A stretch of 64,000 nt of DNA from contig PBXZ01000057.1 in the NCBI GenBank assembly GCA_002729415.1, positions 21,634 through 85,633 on the forward strand, given 5' to 3'. The position numbers and the translations under genes were made by a program. Position 1 is the first letter of the stretch; the number at the start of each line of letters is the position of its first letter. Below, piece after piece: positions 51,273 to 61,064 of this stretch. The stretch is from UBA9662 sp002729415 (GTDB taxonomy: Bacteria; Poribacteria; WGA-4E; UBA9662). A model generated the notes under the pieces. The model searched no databases and was not told the DNA's origin. It was given only the letters and a program-made list of their open reading frames with translations.

Positions 51273-52634
51273 ATGGATAAACAAAATACTGCATCCAGTG
51301 AAAAGATTACCAGTGGCTCAATGATCGCCATTGTTGTGATTATTTTTACTGGATGTTGGGTTGCGTTTGCCTATAATCAAAACTTAGGAGTAGATGACAG
51401 TCAATCTGTTTTGCTTCTGCACCCGATTGTCGCGGTTTTATTGATTGCGCTTCTCGTCCGAGTTCGGAAACTCATAGAAGTGCCTAGCATTGTTTATATG
51501 TTGATTGTTATGATCAGCCTCTGGCTTTTAATCAATTTGTCAAATATGCTAATGCCCTTCTTTTTTGGATTTGGACTTGCCTATTTCTTCCGGTTTATTG
51601 TTGGGGAAATCCAAGAAATTCCGCTGCCGTTCGGAAGGCGATTGCGTGTTCCAAAGATTGTAGCGAGTCTTATTCTCTTTGGCCTGACACTTGGTATTAT
51701 CGGTTTGTTGTTTTGGATTGTGATACCCCAAATTGTTGATCAGACGTTGGGTATGAGCGAAGGCTTGGTCAAATTCTACCGAGATACGATTGTGCCCTTT
51801 GTCGCAGGTACCAGCGAAGAAAAAGGTGTCCTCGATAAGATCGAGGATTTCGGGAATAATTCAAGTTCGAGTTTGATCCGTAAAGTAACCCAATTTGCTA
51901 AGTATGAGGGGCAAAAAATTGTCGATCAGGTGCAAAATTACCTTACAGCTAACTTGGGGTCTCTGGCTGAAACGGGAACAGATTTTTTTGGTCGTGTTTT
52001 CCGGCGCTTTTCTTCAATGGCCATTGGTGTTGGAGGGTTTTTAACTACAGCGTTTCTGACGTTAATGGTGTTGATCTATGCTGGACATTCACTGGAAACT
52101 TATGTTGGAAACTTTGTTGATTTATTTCCATTAGAGAAACAGGGCCATGTATGGCAGTATCTACATGAAATCAACAAGAACATGGAAGCTTTTTTGCGTG
52201 GGCAGGTAGTTGTAATTCTGGTGATTAGTTTGATCTCGATAGTTGTTTATTCTATCATTGGCGTGCCGTTTGCACTTGTTGTTGGCTTGATGGCGGGTAT
52301 TTCAAACGCCATTCCAACCTTTGGTCCCTTTATCGGTGGTGTGTTTGCGATGCTTTCCTTACTGATGGGATTTGCCGCAGGAAATTTCTTGCTTGTTGGT
52401 TTCTTAATTCGTGTGGTTGCCATAATCTGCGCCATTCTGGGAATCCAAGCAATAGATAATTCACTCATTTCACCGAGGATTATGAGTAACGCTGTTGATG
52501 TTGATCCACTACTAATTATGTTTGGTGTGATTGTTGGCGCCTCAATTTTTGGCTTTTGGGGGGTTATTCTAGCTATTCCTGTAATTGTTGTTTTAAAGTC
52601 AATTGTAACGGTTTCAAAAGAGTTATGCACATGA
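51273..52634 (+). CDS. AI-2E/PerM family membrane permease
   Basis: This is a 453-residue protein with about eight membrane helices. The family region reads SNAIPTFGPFIGGVFAMLSLLMG, followed by IDNSLISPRIMS and a C-terminal helix (GVILAIPVIVVL). Family members include exporters and Na+(Li+)/H+ antiporters; the AI-2 name is historical. Its stop codon overlaps the start of der by 4 bp (ATGA), which suggests linked translation. Its N-terminal 90 residues, with three hydrophobic segments, are longer than in many members. Confidence 0.82.
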   Translation: MDKQNTASSEKITSGSMIAIVVIIFTGCWVAFAYNQNLGVDDSQSVLLLHPIVAVLLIALLVRVRKLIEVPSIVYMLIVMISLWLLINLSNMLMPFFFGFGLAYFFRFIVGEIQEIPLPFGRRLRVPKIVASLILFGLTLGIIGLLFWIVIPQIVDQTLGMSEGLVKFYRDTIVPFVAGTSEEKGVLDKIEDFGNNSSSSLIRKVTQFAKYEGQKIVDQVQNYLTANLGSLAETGTDFFGRVFRRFSSMAIGVGGFLTTAFLTLMVLIYAGHSLETYVGNFVDLFPLEKQGHVWQYLHEINKNMEAFLRGQVVVILVISLISIVVYSIIGVPFALVVGLMAGISNAIPTFGPFIGGVFAMLSLLMGFAAGNFLLVGFLIRVVAIICAILGIQAIDNSLISPRIMSNAVDVDPLLIMFGVIVGASIFGFWGVILAIPVIVVLKSIVTVSKELCT

Positions 52635-53959
52635 GTTTACCAATTGTAGCGATTATTGGACGTCCAAATGTCGGCAAATCGTCATTGTTCAATTTAATTG
52701 CCAAAAAACAGATCTCAGTGGTTCACGATTATCCTGGTGTTACTCGAGATAGGATCTACGCTGATATTGAGTGGGACGATTGCTGTTTTACAATTGCTGA
52801 CACTGGCGGATTGGATGCTAAGCCGGAAGAAGAGCTGATCGATCAGGTGCAGCATCAGGTCGAGACCGCGGTAGAAGAAGCAAAAGTAATTGTTTTTCTC
52901 GTTGATGTCCGAACTGGTGTTATGCCACACGATCTGTTAGTAGCAGAGAAACTGCGACAGGCTGATAAGCCGGTTTTTTTAGTTGTGAACAAGGTAGAAG
53001 GGAAGAAATTTGATAACGATATCTATGATTTCTACCGATTGGGGCTGGGTGAACCAATTCCGATTTCGTGTGCCCAGAACTGGGGAATTGGGGATTTACT
53101 TGAGCAAGTTGTATTTGCCCTTCCTGAATCGAATGTTGAGGACGTGGGTTTGTCATCGTCAATAAAAATTTCAATTGTTGGACGTCCAAATGTTGGCAAA
53201 TCTTCGATTATGAATGCGGTTCTAGGAGAAAATCGTATGATCGTTAACGATAAACCAGGCACGACACGAGATGCTGTCAACATTCATTTTGTGTATCAGC
53301 ATATTGAATTTGAGTTAATTGATACGGCTGGAATGCGGCGGAAATCCTCGGTAAAGGGTGAACTAGAACAATTCAGTGTTCAGCGGGCCATCAAGAGCAT
53401 TCGACAAAGTGATATCGCTTGGTTGGTTCTTGATGCATCAGATGATATTGCTAAGCAAGAAAAGATGATTGCCAATTATATTGCTAATCAAGGGAAGGCG
53501 TCGATTATCTTGGTTAATAAGTGGGATCTGATTGAAAAAGACAATGATACTTTCAATCGGTTTGTAGATCGTATCCATACACTTTTCCCGCAGTTGGATT
53601 ATGTGCCAATTTTGTTCATTTCTGCTTTAACGGGGCAGCGTGTGACAAACGCGCTTGATTTGAGTTTGGAAATTCACCGTGAGTACTGCACTAGGATTTC
53701 AACTACAGAACTAAATAGCGCGCTGACAAAGATCAAATCAGTCTATCCTCCTCCGAGAGTGGGTAAGGTCCGTCCTAATTTAAAGTATATTACGCAAATT
53801 GACGCCAAACCTCCAACCTTCCTGATATTTGCTAGTTACCCGCATAAGATCAAAGCTCATTATGAGGCCTATGTTGTCAATGAACTGCGGGATGCTTTTG
53901 GTTTCGAAGGAACTCCACTGCAAATCTATTATCGTACCACATCAAAAAAAGCAAATTGA
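52631..53959 (+). CDS. der: Ribosome-assembly GTPase Der (EngA)
   Basis: This 442-residue protein has two tandem GTPase domains (GRPNVGKSSLFN at residues 10-21 and GRPNVGKSSIMN) and a C-terminal KH-like domain. NKVEGKKF and NKWDLIEKD are the two guanine-specificity motifs, and DTGGLD/DTAGM the switch regions. It acts in assembly of the large ribosomal subunit. I start at the ATG at 52631, which overlaps the upstream stop; the frame is open earlier, but extra residues have no family similarity. Confidence 0.95.
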   Translation: MSLPIVAIIGRPNVGKSSLFNLIAKKQISVVHDYPGVTRDRIYADIEWDDCCFTIADTGGLDAKPEEELIDQVQHQVETAVEEAKVIVFLVDVRTGVMPHDLLVAEKLRQADKPVFLVVNKVEGKKFDNDIYDFYRLGLGEPIPISCAQNWGIGDLLEQVVFALPESNVEDVGLSSSIKISIVGRPNVGKSSIMNAVLGENRMIVNDKPGTTRDAVNIHFVYQHIEFELIDTAGMRRKSSVKGELEQFSVQRAIKSIRQSDIAWLVLDASDDIAKQEKMIANYIANQGKASIILVNKWDLIEKDNDTFNRFVDRIHTLFPQLDYVPILFISALTGQRVTNALDLSLEIHREYCTRISTTELNSALTKIKSVYPPPRVGKVRPNLKYITQIDAKPPTFLIFASYPHKIKAHYEAYVVNELRDAFGFEGTPLQIYYRTTSKKAN

Positions 53960-54168
53960 AAAACCTACCGATAGATTGCATTGCTATTCCTAATGGTTGA
54001 TTTTACAAAGTAAAATAAGCTATCTCAGGTTCTTCCTAGATCTATAGAGATTTTTTGCCTTTGTTTAGGTTTTTCCCGTTTGTTGCTATGAATTGAGCCT
54101 TGCAATTTCCAGATTTAAATAATTGTGTTGCCTCGTTTCGGACGAATAGCTGGCGGCCAAAACGTTCC

Positions 54169-54198
54169 TTGACCAAATTGTAGTTTCCGCAGTAAAAT
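54169..54198 (+). promoter_or_regulatory. Sigma-70-type promoter for the TIM-barrel isomerase
   Basis: TTGACC (54169-54174) and TAAAAT (54193-54198) are 18 bp apart, about 47 bp upstream of the start at 54245. Confidence 0.5.
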
Positions 54199-54244
54199 GA
54201 AAATCATCAGTTAATTTACTTACTTATATTAAGGAGTTTTTGAA

Positions 54245-54997
54245 ATGAGCAGAATCCCAATTGCGTTAGAACTTTATTCGGTCCGTGAAGACGCTGCTGA
54301 GGATACGACAGGAACCTTGGAAGCCGTAGCAAAAATGGGGTATGAAGGCGTTGAGTTCGCTGGGTATTATGGACATAGTGCAGAAGATCTTAGAAAGGTG
54401 TGTGATGATCTCGGTTTGCAAATTATTGGTACGCACACAGGTTTGGACACGCTTTTGGGTGATCAGCTGCCAGCAACTATAGAGTATAATCAAATACTTG
54501 GTAATAAGTACCTGATAGTGCCAGGATTACCAGGAGAAAGAACATCTACGACATCTGCTTGGTTGGAGACCGCCAAGATATTTAATGAGATTGCTGAACA
54601 GGTTGCNGAACACGGGATGCAGACCGGCTATCATAATCATAGTGCTGAATTCAAAAAGATGGATGGTGAATATCCNTGGGATACATTTTTTGGTAANACN
54701 CGTAAAGAGGTAGTGATGCAACTTGATACTGGTAATGCGTTNCATGCTGAGGTTGATGTNGCGCCATTTATTGAACGTTACCCTGGACGTGCGCAAACAG
54801 TACACTTGAAAGAGCATTCATCCACAAATAGTAAAGCTTTAATCGGTGAAGGTGATGTCAATTGGCAAGAGATATTTAAANTGTGCGAATCAATTGGGTC
54901 AACTGAATGGTATATTGTCGAACAAGAAAGCTATGCTTTTTCCCCTCTAGAATGTGTTGATATTTGTCTGAAGAATTTAAAGNAAATGGGCAAGTAA
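54245..54997 (+). CDS. Sugar phosphate isomerase/epimerase (xylose-isomerase-like TIM barrel)
   Basis: This 250-residue protein has the AP-endonuclease-2/xylose-isomerase-like fold: ALELYSVREDA, GYEGVEFAGYYGHS, GTHTGLDT, GYHNHSAEFKK (metal-site His), QLDTGNA and TVHLKEH (His-Lys-Glu). Family members isomerise or epimerise sugars or keto acids. It has an AAGGAG site before the ATG. A good intrinsic terminator follows at 55014-55052, so it is a single-gene unit. The substrate is not clear. Confidence 0.83.
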   Translation: MSRIPIALELYSVREDAAEDTTGTLEAVAKMGYEGVEFAGYYGHSAEDLRKVCDDLGLQIIGTHTGLDTLLGDQLPATIEYNQILGNKYLIVPGLPGERTSTTSAWLETAKIFNEIAEQVXEHGMQTGYHNHSAEFKKMDGEYXWDTFFGXXRKEVVMQLDTGNAXHAEVDXAPFIERYPGRAQTVHLKEHSSTNSKALIGEGDVNWQEIFKXCESIGSTEWYIVEQESYAFSPLECVDICLKNLKXMGK

Positions 54998-55013
54998 AGC
55001 ATTAATTAAACAG

Positions 55014-55052
55014 AGNTCGGCAATAATTNATGTAATTTGCCGATCTTTTTTT
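55014..55052 (+). terminator. Rho-independent terminator
   Basis: The arms 55014-55023 (AGNTCGGCAA) and 55037-55046 (TTGCCGATCT) form a 10-bp stem if the ambiguous base is A. A run of T bases follows. It ends the isomerase transcript. Confidence 0.85.
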
Positions 55053-55072
55053 GTCCTGAGAGAAGACTGTAA

Positions 55073-56791
55073 GTGAAAATGAAAGTTGNAAGGGACAATT
55101 TAAATCCTAGAAATCCTAAACTGAAGATTTCAATTTCCATAGCTGTTTTTGTGTTGATTTGTCTTTTGGCTATTTGGGGTGCGTCGCAATTTAATCAAGT
55201 TGGAATTGTTTGGTACAGCATCGTCCCACCGCTTTTGGCAATTACAATGGCAATTGNAACCAATCGTTTATTGACGAGCTTGGGGGTGGCTGTTGGGATA
55301 GGTATAATTTTATCGTCAGTACAGAAGAATGTCGGTTTCGAAATGCCATGGTTCCTAATACTCGGGAGTGAAGGTTGGTCAATTTCCAAATCTGTAATTG
55401 GGACTTTTAATCTTTCAGTAATCATTTTTATCGTACTTATTTTATCCATGATTTCAGTGATGATTATATCAGGAGGAATGCAAGGTGTTATTAATTGGTT
55501 GTCGCAGTTTGCTAAAGGTTCTAGATCAACACAGTTGGTGACAGTATTGATGGGGTTGGCTATTTTTATTGATGACTATGCTAACACGATGATCGTTGGT
55601 TCTGCGATGCGGCCGGTGACAGATAAGAAAAAAATTTCCCGCGAAAAACTAGCGTTTCTAGTTGACGCAACAACTGCGCCGNTTGCAGGGTTGGCAATTG
55701 TGAGCACATGGATCGGCTATGAGATATTCCTTTTTACTTCAACGGCTGAATCGATTGGAATTGACAAAGATGGATACTCGATGTTTTTCGATGCACTTGG
55801 CTACCGATTCTACTGTCTCATGATGGTCATTTTTGTTTTTGTCAATGTGATTAGTGGTCGTGATTTCGGCGAGATGTTAAAAGCAGAAAAGCGATCACAT
55901 TCGAACGGTGCTGTTCTAGCGGTAGACGCAACGCCAATGACATCTAAAGTTTTTTCAACACTCAGTCATAATCCAGCTGCGAGAATTTCCTCTTTCTCTG
56001 CTACAATTCCGATCGTGATGCTATTTGGTACAATGGTAACAGCATTTTGGTTTTATGGAGGAAGTTTAGGCTCTTTTTGGTCATGGACAACTTGGCGAGA
56101 GATTCTATCAAGAGTAGCTGAAGAAGGGAATAATGTTCAAGTATTGGCGATTGGTTCGGGTGTTGGATTGTTTACGGCAATTATTTTCGCGATCGCTGTC
56201 TCAGGAATTGGTTTTGGTCAGACATTCAAAGCAATCCTTCTAGGGCTGAACGGCAGTCTGTTACCGTCGTTAATTCTGATTTTTGCTTGGGGATTAAAAG
56301 AAGTTTGCGATGCCTTGCGGACCGGAGATTTTTTGGGTGCAACAGTTAGCAATGTCATCTCACCAGTCTGGTTTCCAACAATTATCTTTGTTGTTGCTGC
56401 GTTAACATCATTTGCGACTGGTACGAGTTGGGGGACAATGGCAATTTTGATTCCAATCGCCACGCCAATTGCATTTGGCCTAGATGGATCCACCTATGGT
56501 ATTACAACGATTATTTGTCTTGGTGCCGTACTTGACGGATCTATCTTTGGGGATCACTGTTCCCCGATTTCCGATACCACTATTATGAGTTCTATTTCTA
56601 GTTCATGTGACCATATTCATCATGTTCGGACGCAATTACCATATAGTTTAACGGTGGCAGGGCTCGCAATTATTTTTGGATATTTGCCTGCGGCATTTAG
56701 ATTCCCACCGTGGTTCTTGATCACATGTGCAACGGGAGTGATTGTCCTGATATTTCTTTTTGTTGCCAAGCCGGTATCAGGTTCAAGGTGA
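55073..56791 (+). CDS. NhaC-family Na+/H+ antiporter
   Basis: This 572-residue protein has about 12 membrane helices. Core motifs are VPPLLAITMAI, FIDDYANTMIVGSAMRPVTDK, REKLAFLVDATTAP, STWIGYEI, SFATGTSWGTMAILIP and GAVLDGSIFGDHCSPISDTTIMS. The last is typical of NhaC antiporters, which exchange Na+ for H+ or move organic acids. Translation can start at GTG 55073 or ATG 55079. The terminator upstream separates it from the isomerase. It converges with the SDR gene. Confidence 0.87.
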   Translation: MKMKVXRDNLNPRNPKLKISISIAVFVLICLLAIWGASQFNQVGIVWYSIVPPLLAITMAIXTNRLLTSLGVAVGIGIILSSVQKNVGFEMPWFLILGSEGWSISKSVIGTFNLSVIIFIVLILSMISVMIISGGMQGVINWLSQFAKGSRSTQLVTVLMGLAIFIDDYANTMIVGSAMRPVTDKKKISREKLAFLVDATTAPXAGLAIVSTWIGYEIFLFTSTAESIGIDKDGYSMFFDALGYRFYCLMMVIFVFVNVISGRDFGEMLKAEKRSHSNGAVLAVDATPMTSKVFSTLSHNPAARISSFSATIPIVMLFGTMVTAFWFYGGSLGSFWSWTTWREILSRVAEEGNNVQVLAIGSGVGLFTAIIFAIAVSGIGFGQTFKAILLGLNGSLLPSLILIFAWGLKEVCDALRTGDFLGATVSNVISPVWFPTIIFVVAALTSFATGTSWGTMAILIPIATPIAFGLDGSTYGITTIICLGAVLDGSIFGDHCSPISDTTIMSSISSSCDHIHHVRTQLPYSLTVAGLAIIFGYLPAAFRFPPWFLITCATGVIVLIFLFVAKPVSGSR

Positions 56792-56825
56792 AAAGTGACT
56801 AAATTATGGATTATTAGTTTGCCCT

Positions 56826-57641
56826 TTAAATCAAATTGGGTGGAGGCTTAGGCATTTCTCCCCCTCCTAGGACCGACTGGTCGAAATCAATTATTGCACC
56901 TGTCATTAATCCGGATTCTCCAGATGCTAAATAGGCAATTGCACGGGCTGCTTCTTCCACCTTAATTAGACGGCCAAATGGTTGTTTCGCTTCCGCTTCA
57001 TCCAGCCAATCCTGTCCGTTACTATGATATTTCCGCTGAATTAGATCTTCGCCTGGGGTGTCCATCCAACCAAGGTTCAGGGCGTTCAGGCGAATACGAT
57101 GACGCATGACTGCATAAGCAACGTTCTTGGTCAGTGTCACCAATGCTCCTTTTGAAGTTGCATAAGGTGTCAGATGAGGTTGACTGCCATAGGCCGCAAT
57201 GCTGGTGACATTTACGATTGATCCCTCAATACCTTCACGTTTCATAGTTTGAAGTACATTTTGTATCAAAAGGAAAGGTGCACGAACATTAACCGCCATA
57301 ATACGATCCCATAACTCTACTGATGAGTCCCAGATAGTACCCCGATCTGTGGTCGCAGCAGAATTTACCAATATGTGAATTCTGCCGAAAGTTTTATCAG
57401 CAACGGCTACAATGCGTTTGCATTCCTCAACATTTTCTAGATGAGCTTGTACGAAATGTGCTTGGCAATCAGCAGATGTTAAATCGTTAGCAATCGCCTT
57501 ACCACGTTCTGAATTTCTTCCTGTGATGATGATTCCTGCAGCACCTCGATCGGCAAACAATCGTGCAGTCGCTTCACCTAGCCCTTGGGTGCTACCAGTA
57601 ATGATGGCGTATTTACCCTCAAACGAGTTCAGATGGGACAC
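56826..57641 (-). CDS. Short-chain dehydrogenase/reductase (SDR)
   Basis: This 271-residue classical SDR has the NAD(P)-binding TGSTQGLG (15-22), NSAA, and the catalytic Ser-Tyr-Lys set S147, Y160, K164 (PYATSKGA). A short C-terminal tail (GGGEMPKPPPNLI) extends past the usual fold. The reaction is oxidoreduction of a hydroxyl/keto group on a sugar, polyol or similar substrate. It lies 69 bp downstream of the IolE-like gene on the same strand and may act in the same pathway. Confidence 0.87.
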   Translation of the reverse strand: MSHLNSFEGKYAIITGSTQGLGEATARLFADRGAAGIIITGRNSERGKAIANDLTSADCQAHFVQAHLENVEECKRIVAVADKTFGRIHILVNSAATTDRGTIWDSSVELWDRIMAVNVRAPFLLIQNVLQTMKREGIEGSIVNVTSIAAYGSQPHLTPYATSKGALVTLTKNVAYAVMRHRIRLNALNLGWMDTPGEDLIQRKYHSNGQDWLDEAEAKQPFGRLIKVEEAARAIAYLASGESGLMTGAIIDFDQSVLGGGEMPKPPPNLI

Positions 57642-57710
57642 AAAAGCCGACCTCCAAAAAACATTCGTTTATTGTTTAGATAACTTAGATTATTACTAAG
57701 CTGTTACGTT

Positions 57711-58613
57711 TTACCAACCCAGTTTTTCTGACAAATAAGCTCTGTTCCGCTTGGCACTGGTTAGCGGGTCTACATTTGATTCAGGAAGAATATCTTGCTC
57801 AACCGTGCCCCATCCTTGATAGTTCATTTCATTTAGAATATTACGAATCGCAATAAAGTCAACCGTCCCTTCTCCCAGTTCAGGAAAGACACCTGCGGTA
57901 ACTCCATCAAAATAGTTTCCTTCTTCTTTCAGCACTTTTTGTAAAATATTTTGGTTGCAGTCTTTGATGTGTAAATACCAGACGCGATCACGCCACTTGT
58001 TGAGGACATCAACTGGGTTGCCTCCGCCATAGGCAATGTGTGCCATGTCAAAGCAGAGGCCAACCAATTCCGGATTGGTACGTTCCAGTACGGCATCAAT
58101 CTCAGTCGATGTTTCCAGATAACCTCCAACATGTGGATGGATGACGGACTTCAGACCAAATTCCTCCCAAACCATTTTGGCAAAAGCATCTACATTACTG
58201 GCGAAGGTATTCCAACCGTTTGCATCTAGGCTATCTTCTGGCTGGATGCGCCCTGCTCTTTTAGATCGATGATCAGCTACAAAAAGCGCGTCAGACAGGA
58301 CTATCCAACTGCAGTTCAGAGCTGATAGCACCTGTGCTGTTGTGATTGCTTCTTGATATACATCAGAAAGTCCATGTGGATCAATAAAGTTGACGATTGT
58401 AAACGCTGAGATCAATTTCAGTTGGCGTTGTAACAGCTGATCACGCAATTTGGGAATGTCAAAAGGCAAATAGCCATATGGGCCAAGTTCAGTCCCATTG
58501 TACCCTGCGGCCTTTATTCCATCTAGTACTTGAGTGTAAGGAGGTACATTAGGTGTGTCTTTCATCAGTACTCCCCAAGAAACGGGAGCCGTAGCAATAT
58601 CGATCTGCATCAT
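57711..58613 (-). CDS. IolE-like sugar/inosose isomerase or dehydratase
   Basis: This 300-residue TIM-barrel protein begins IATAPVSWGVL, the opening of inosose dehydratase IolE. Further family segments are GYNGTELGPYGYLP, VIHPHVGGYLET, LCFDMAHIAYGGG, WYLHIKDCN, PELGEGTVDF and WGTVEQD. IolE converts 2-keto-myo-inositol to a diketone in myo-inositol catabolism. Other iol genes are not in the window, so related acid-sugar substrates are possible. A GGAAGGA site lies before the ATG. Confidence 0.84.
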   Translation of the reverse strand: MMQIDIATAPVSWGVLMKDTPNVPPYTQVLDGIKAAGYNGTELGPYGYLPFDIPKLRDQLLQRQLKLISAFTIVNFIDPHGLSDVYQEAITTAQVLSALNCSWIVLSDALFVADHRSKRAGRIQPEDSLDANGWNTFASNVDAFAKMVWEEFGLKSVIHPHVGGYLETSTEIDAVLERTNPELVGLCFDMAHIAYGGGNPVDVLNKWRDRVWYLHIKDCNQNILQKVLKEEGNYFDGVTAGVFPELGEGTVDFIAIRNILNEMNYQGWGTVEQDILPESNVDPLTSAKRNRAYLSEKLGW

Positions 58614-58709
58614 AGGTCCTTCCGCATTAAAGGATTGGGTTTGTTGCTCAGCGTGTTTTGTTCGACAATATCAAAGTTACAGTCTAAGTATAGATCTTTT
58701 TTAATAGGA

Positions 58710-59771
58710 TTAGACTGTTAGGCCTGCTTCCTGTTCTTCTGTTATGTCCACTTCGTCTGAGATATCAGCTGGTTTGCCAGTCAGGTTGAGCGTCTGTCGT
58801 ATTTTGGCTTCAATTTCGCCTGCGATCTCTAGATTTTCTTTCAGATATCCTATTGCATTGGCCTTTCCTTGTCCAAGCCGTTCATCTCCATAATAGAACC
58901 AAGCTCCACTTTTACGAACTATTTCGCGATCAATACCGACATCAATCAGATCCGCCTCCTTTGATATTCCTTCACCGAAGACAATATCAAATTCTGTTTC
59001 TATGAATGGCGGAGCAACCTTATTCTTTACGACCTTTGCTTTAGTCCGACTTCCAATTGCATCGCTGCCATTCTTTAAGGTTTCAGCCCTTTTAATCTCT
59101 AATCGGACGGATGCATGAAACTTTAGCGCTAGTCCACCAGGTGTTATATTGGGGTTGCCAAACATAACTCCAATTTTTTGACGAACTTGATTGGTAAAGA
59201 TAACGCAAGTCTTCGATTTATTAGTCACACCGCTGATTTTCCGAAGTGCTTTGGACATTAGGCGTGGTAACAACCCAACATGTGTATCTCCCATATCCCC
59301 TTCAATTTCAGCTTCCGGTGTGAGTGCTGCTACAGAATCAACTACAATAACGTCAATTGCACCACTACGGATTAATGTTTCCACAATATCCAACGCTTGT
59401 TCGCCAGTGTCAGGTTGTGAAATGAGTAAGCTATCCATGTCTACGCCGATGTTCTTAGTGTAAACAGGATCTAGAGCATGCTCTACATCAATAAAAGCAG
59501 CGACACCGCCTAGTTTCTGAGCTTCAGCAATAACATGTAGTGCAAGAGTAGTCTTACCGCTAGATTCCATTCCAAACATTTCAATAATTCGGCCGCGTGG
59601 GATACCACCAACACCAAGCGCAATATCTAATGCTATTGAACCAGTCGGGATAGCTTCTACCGGGACAACCTGATCGCTGTTAAAACGCATGATTGCACCT
59701 TTTCCATGCTGACGTTCAATTTGCAACATTGCGAGGTCTATTGCTTTTTCCTTTTCACCTTCTTCATTCAT
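58710..59771 (-). CDS. recA: Recombinase RecA
   Basis: This 353-residue recombinase forms filaments on single-stranded DNA and drives homologous recombination and the SOS response. Walker A is GMESSGKT (67-74), where most bacteria have GPESSGKT; the Pro-to-Met change is unusual. Walker B (VIVVDSVAAL), the MGDTHVGLLPRLMS region, the L2-region TPGG and the C-terminal GEGISKEADL are present. An AAAGGAGG site precedes the ATG. I see no intein. The promoter and any LexA box could not be assigned confidently. Confidence 0.96.
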   Translation of the reverse strand: MNEEGEKEKAIDLAMLQIERQHGKGAIMRFNSDQVVPVEAIPTGSIALDIALGVGGIPRGRIIEMFGMESSGKTTLALHVIAEAQKLGGVAAFIDVEHALDPVYTKNIGVDMDSLLISQPDTGEQALDIVETLIRSGAIDVIVVDSVAALTPEAEIEGDMGDTHVGLLPRLMSKALRKISGVTNKSKTCVIFTNQVRQKIGVMFGNPNITPGGLALKFHASVRLEIKRAETLKNGSDAIGSRTKAKVVKNKVAPPFIETEFDIVFGEGISKEADLIDVGIDREIVRKSGAWFYYGDERLGQGKANAIGYLKENLEIAGEIEAKIRQTLNLTGKPADISDEVDITEEQEAGLTV

Positions 59772-59851
59772 AATTTAAAGCCTCCTTTATTCTATGGAAA
59801 ATATCGTCTTATACATATGTGAATTGCTTAATTTGTTATGGTAACCTGAAT

Positions 59852-60418
59852 TCATCCAACACCAAATTGGACTGTTTGAAGTTTTGTGTAAATTGCTCCT
59901 TCCGAAGTGAGTTGACTCCTCATCAGCACGATCTGTTTAACATAAATGGGGACATGATTTATCTCGTTATATGCATCAAAATGTGAGGCAAACTTAGTTA
60001 AGCTAATGTGATTCCTCATCCGTGCGATTGTAAGGTGTGGGATGAATTTCCTGCTTTCCTTTGGAGAGCTAAAGCGATTGAGGCTTGAATTTAGGTTTTC
60101 AGTGAGCCTAACGATTGGTGTAGGGTCTGTTGCAATGTCAAACCACAAGACTTTAGGTTGCGAGAAATTTTTAAACGCACCGATACTGCCGATCTTCATG
60201 TTGAAAGGTTGTTGATCTTTCACTACATGACGGATGGCATCTTTAATGCTTGGAATCTGATTGGAGGCAACATCACCTAGGAATTTCAGAGTCAGATGGA
60301 TATTGGATGGTTTGACCCATGATACTTTTGGTAGTATCGGCTGTAATTCCATCTGGATCTCTGCTATTTTATCTTTAATATCGTTTGGGATATCGACGGC
60401 AATAAAACTCCGGATCAT
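59852..60418 (-). CDS. thpR: RNA 2',3'-cyclic phosphodiesterase
   Basis: This 188-residue 2H phosphoesterase has both HxT/S motifs: HLTLKFLGD (H41) and HLTIARMR (H128). It opens 2',3'-cyclic phosphates, historically as 2'-5' RNA ligase. I start at the ATG at 60418, one base after the pgsA stop, because the family starts M-I-R-S-F-I-A-V-D; the longer frame from 60445 overlaps pgsA by 26 bp without adding conserved residues. The association with pgsA and recA is common in bacteria. Confidence 0.9.
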   Translation of the reverse strand: MIRSFIAVDIPNDIKDKIAEIQMELQPILPKVSWVKPSNIHLTLKFLGDVASNQIPSIKDAIRHVVKDQQPFNMKIGSIGAFKNFSQPKVLWFDIATDPTPIVRLTENLNSSLNRFSSPKESRKFIPHLTIARMRNHISLTKFASHFDAYNEINHVPIYVKQIVLMRSQLTSEGAIYTKLQTVQFGVG

Positions 60419-60419
60419 T

Positions 60420-61043
60420 CTATTTTTCTGGTTGATACTTCGCACTGAAAAGGCCTAACAATGCTTTTCTATTTGAGTGTAAGAATTGAAAGCCTGAGAC
60501 AACGGTTAATGTTAGTGGAATACACATCATAAAGAAAATTACACCGTAGTTATTATGAAGTGGAATAATTCCGATATAAGGATCAATTCTAATATAAAGG
60601 TCAATAGCTAGTAATGCCAAAGCAACCGATATGACGATCATTTGTGATAGTGCTTTTGCTTTTCCCCAAGCGTTCGCTGAAACTACTCTACCATGTTTGG
60701 CAACAAAAACGGATCGCAAAGCCGTAACAATTGCTTCACGCATTACTATGATCACAACCATCCAAATTGGGATGAAACCGTCATTCTTAGTTGCAAGCAC
60801 AATTAATGCAGCTGCAATCAGAAGTTTATCGGCAAAGGCATCAGTGAATTTTCCGAAATTGGTAACGTTGTATTTTCGAGCTAGTATTCCATCAAAGAAA
60901 TCAGTCAAAGATGCCATAACAAAAAGAATAAAAGCAAGAATATACTTATGGTAGGAAAAGGCGAAAATAAAAATAGGAATTAGGATTAAGCGCAAGATTG
61001 TCAAGCTGTTGGCAACTTGCTTTTTGTACCATGGATGTTCCAT
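60420..61043 (-). CDS. pgsA: CDP-diacylglycerol--glycerol-3-phosphate 3-phosphatidyltransferase
   Basis: This 207-residue membrane enzyme makes phosphatidylglycerol-phosphate for anionic membrane lipids. The CDP-alcohol motif is complete: D-G-x2-A-R-x8-G-x3-D-x3-D in DGILARKYNVTNFGKFTDA. Five or six hydrophobic helices follow the N-terminal NSLTILRLILIP segment, typical of PgsA. It lies 21 bp downstream of lolA and 1 bp upstream of thpR, forming a compact lolA-pgsA-thpR run. Confidence 0.93.
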   Translation of the reverse strand: MEHPWYKKQVANSLTILRLILIPIFIFAFSYHKYILAFILFVMASLTDFFDGILARKYNVTNFGKFTDAFADKLLIAAALIVLATKNDGFIPIWMVVIIVMREAIVTALRSVFVAKHGRVVSANAWGKAKALSQMIVISVALALLAIDLYIRIDPYIGIIPLHNNYGVIFFMMCIPLTLTVVSGFQFLHSNRKALLGLFSAKYQPEK

Positions 61044-61064
61044 AATAAATCGAGTGGTACTTAT

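Noticed and set aside
54030..54065. Weak hairpin with T-run after der
   Set aside because: Stem of only 4 bp; not convincing as a terminator.
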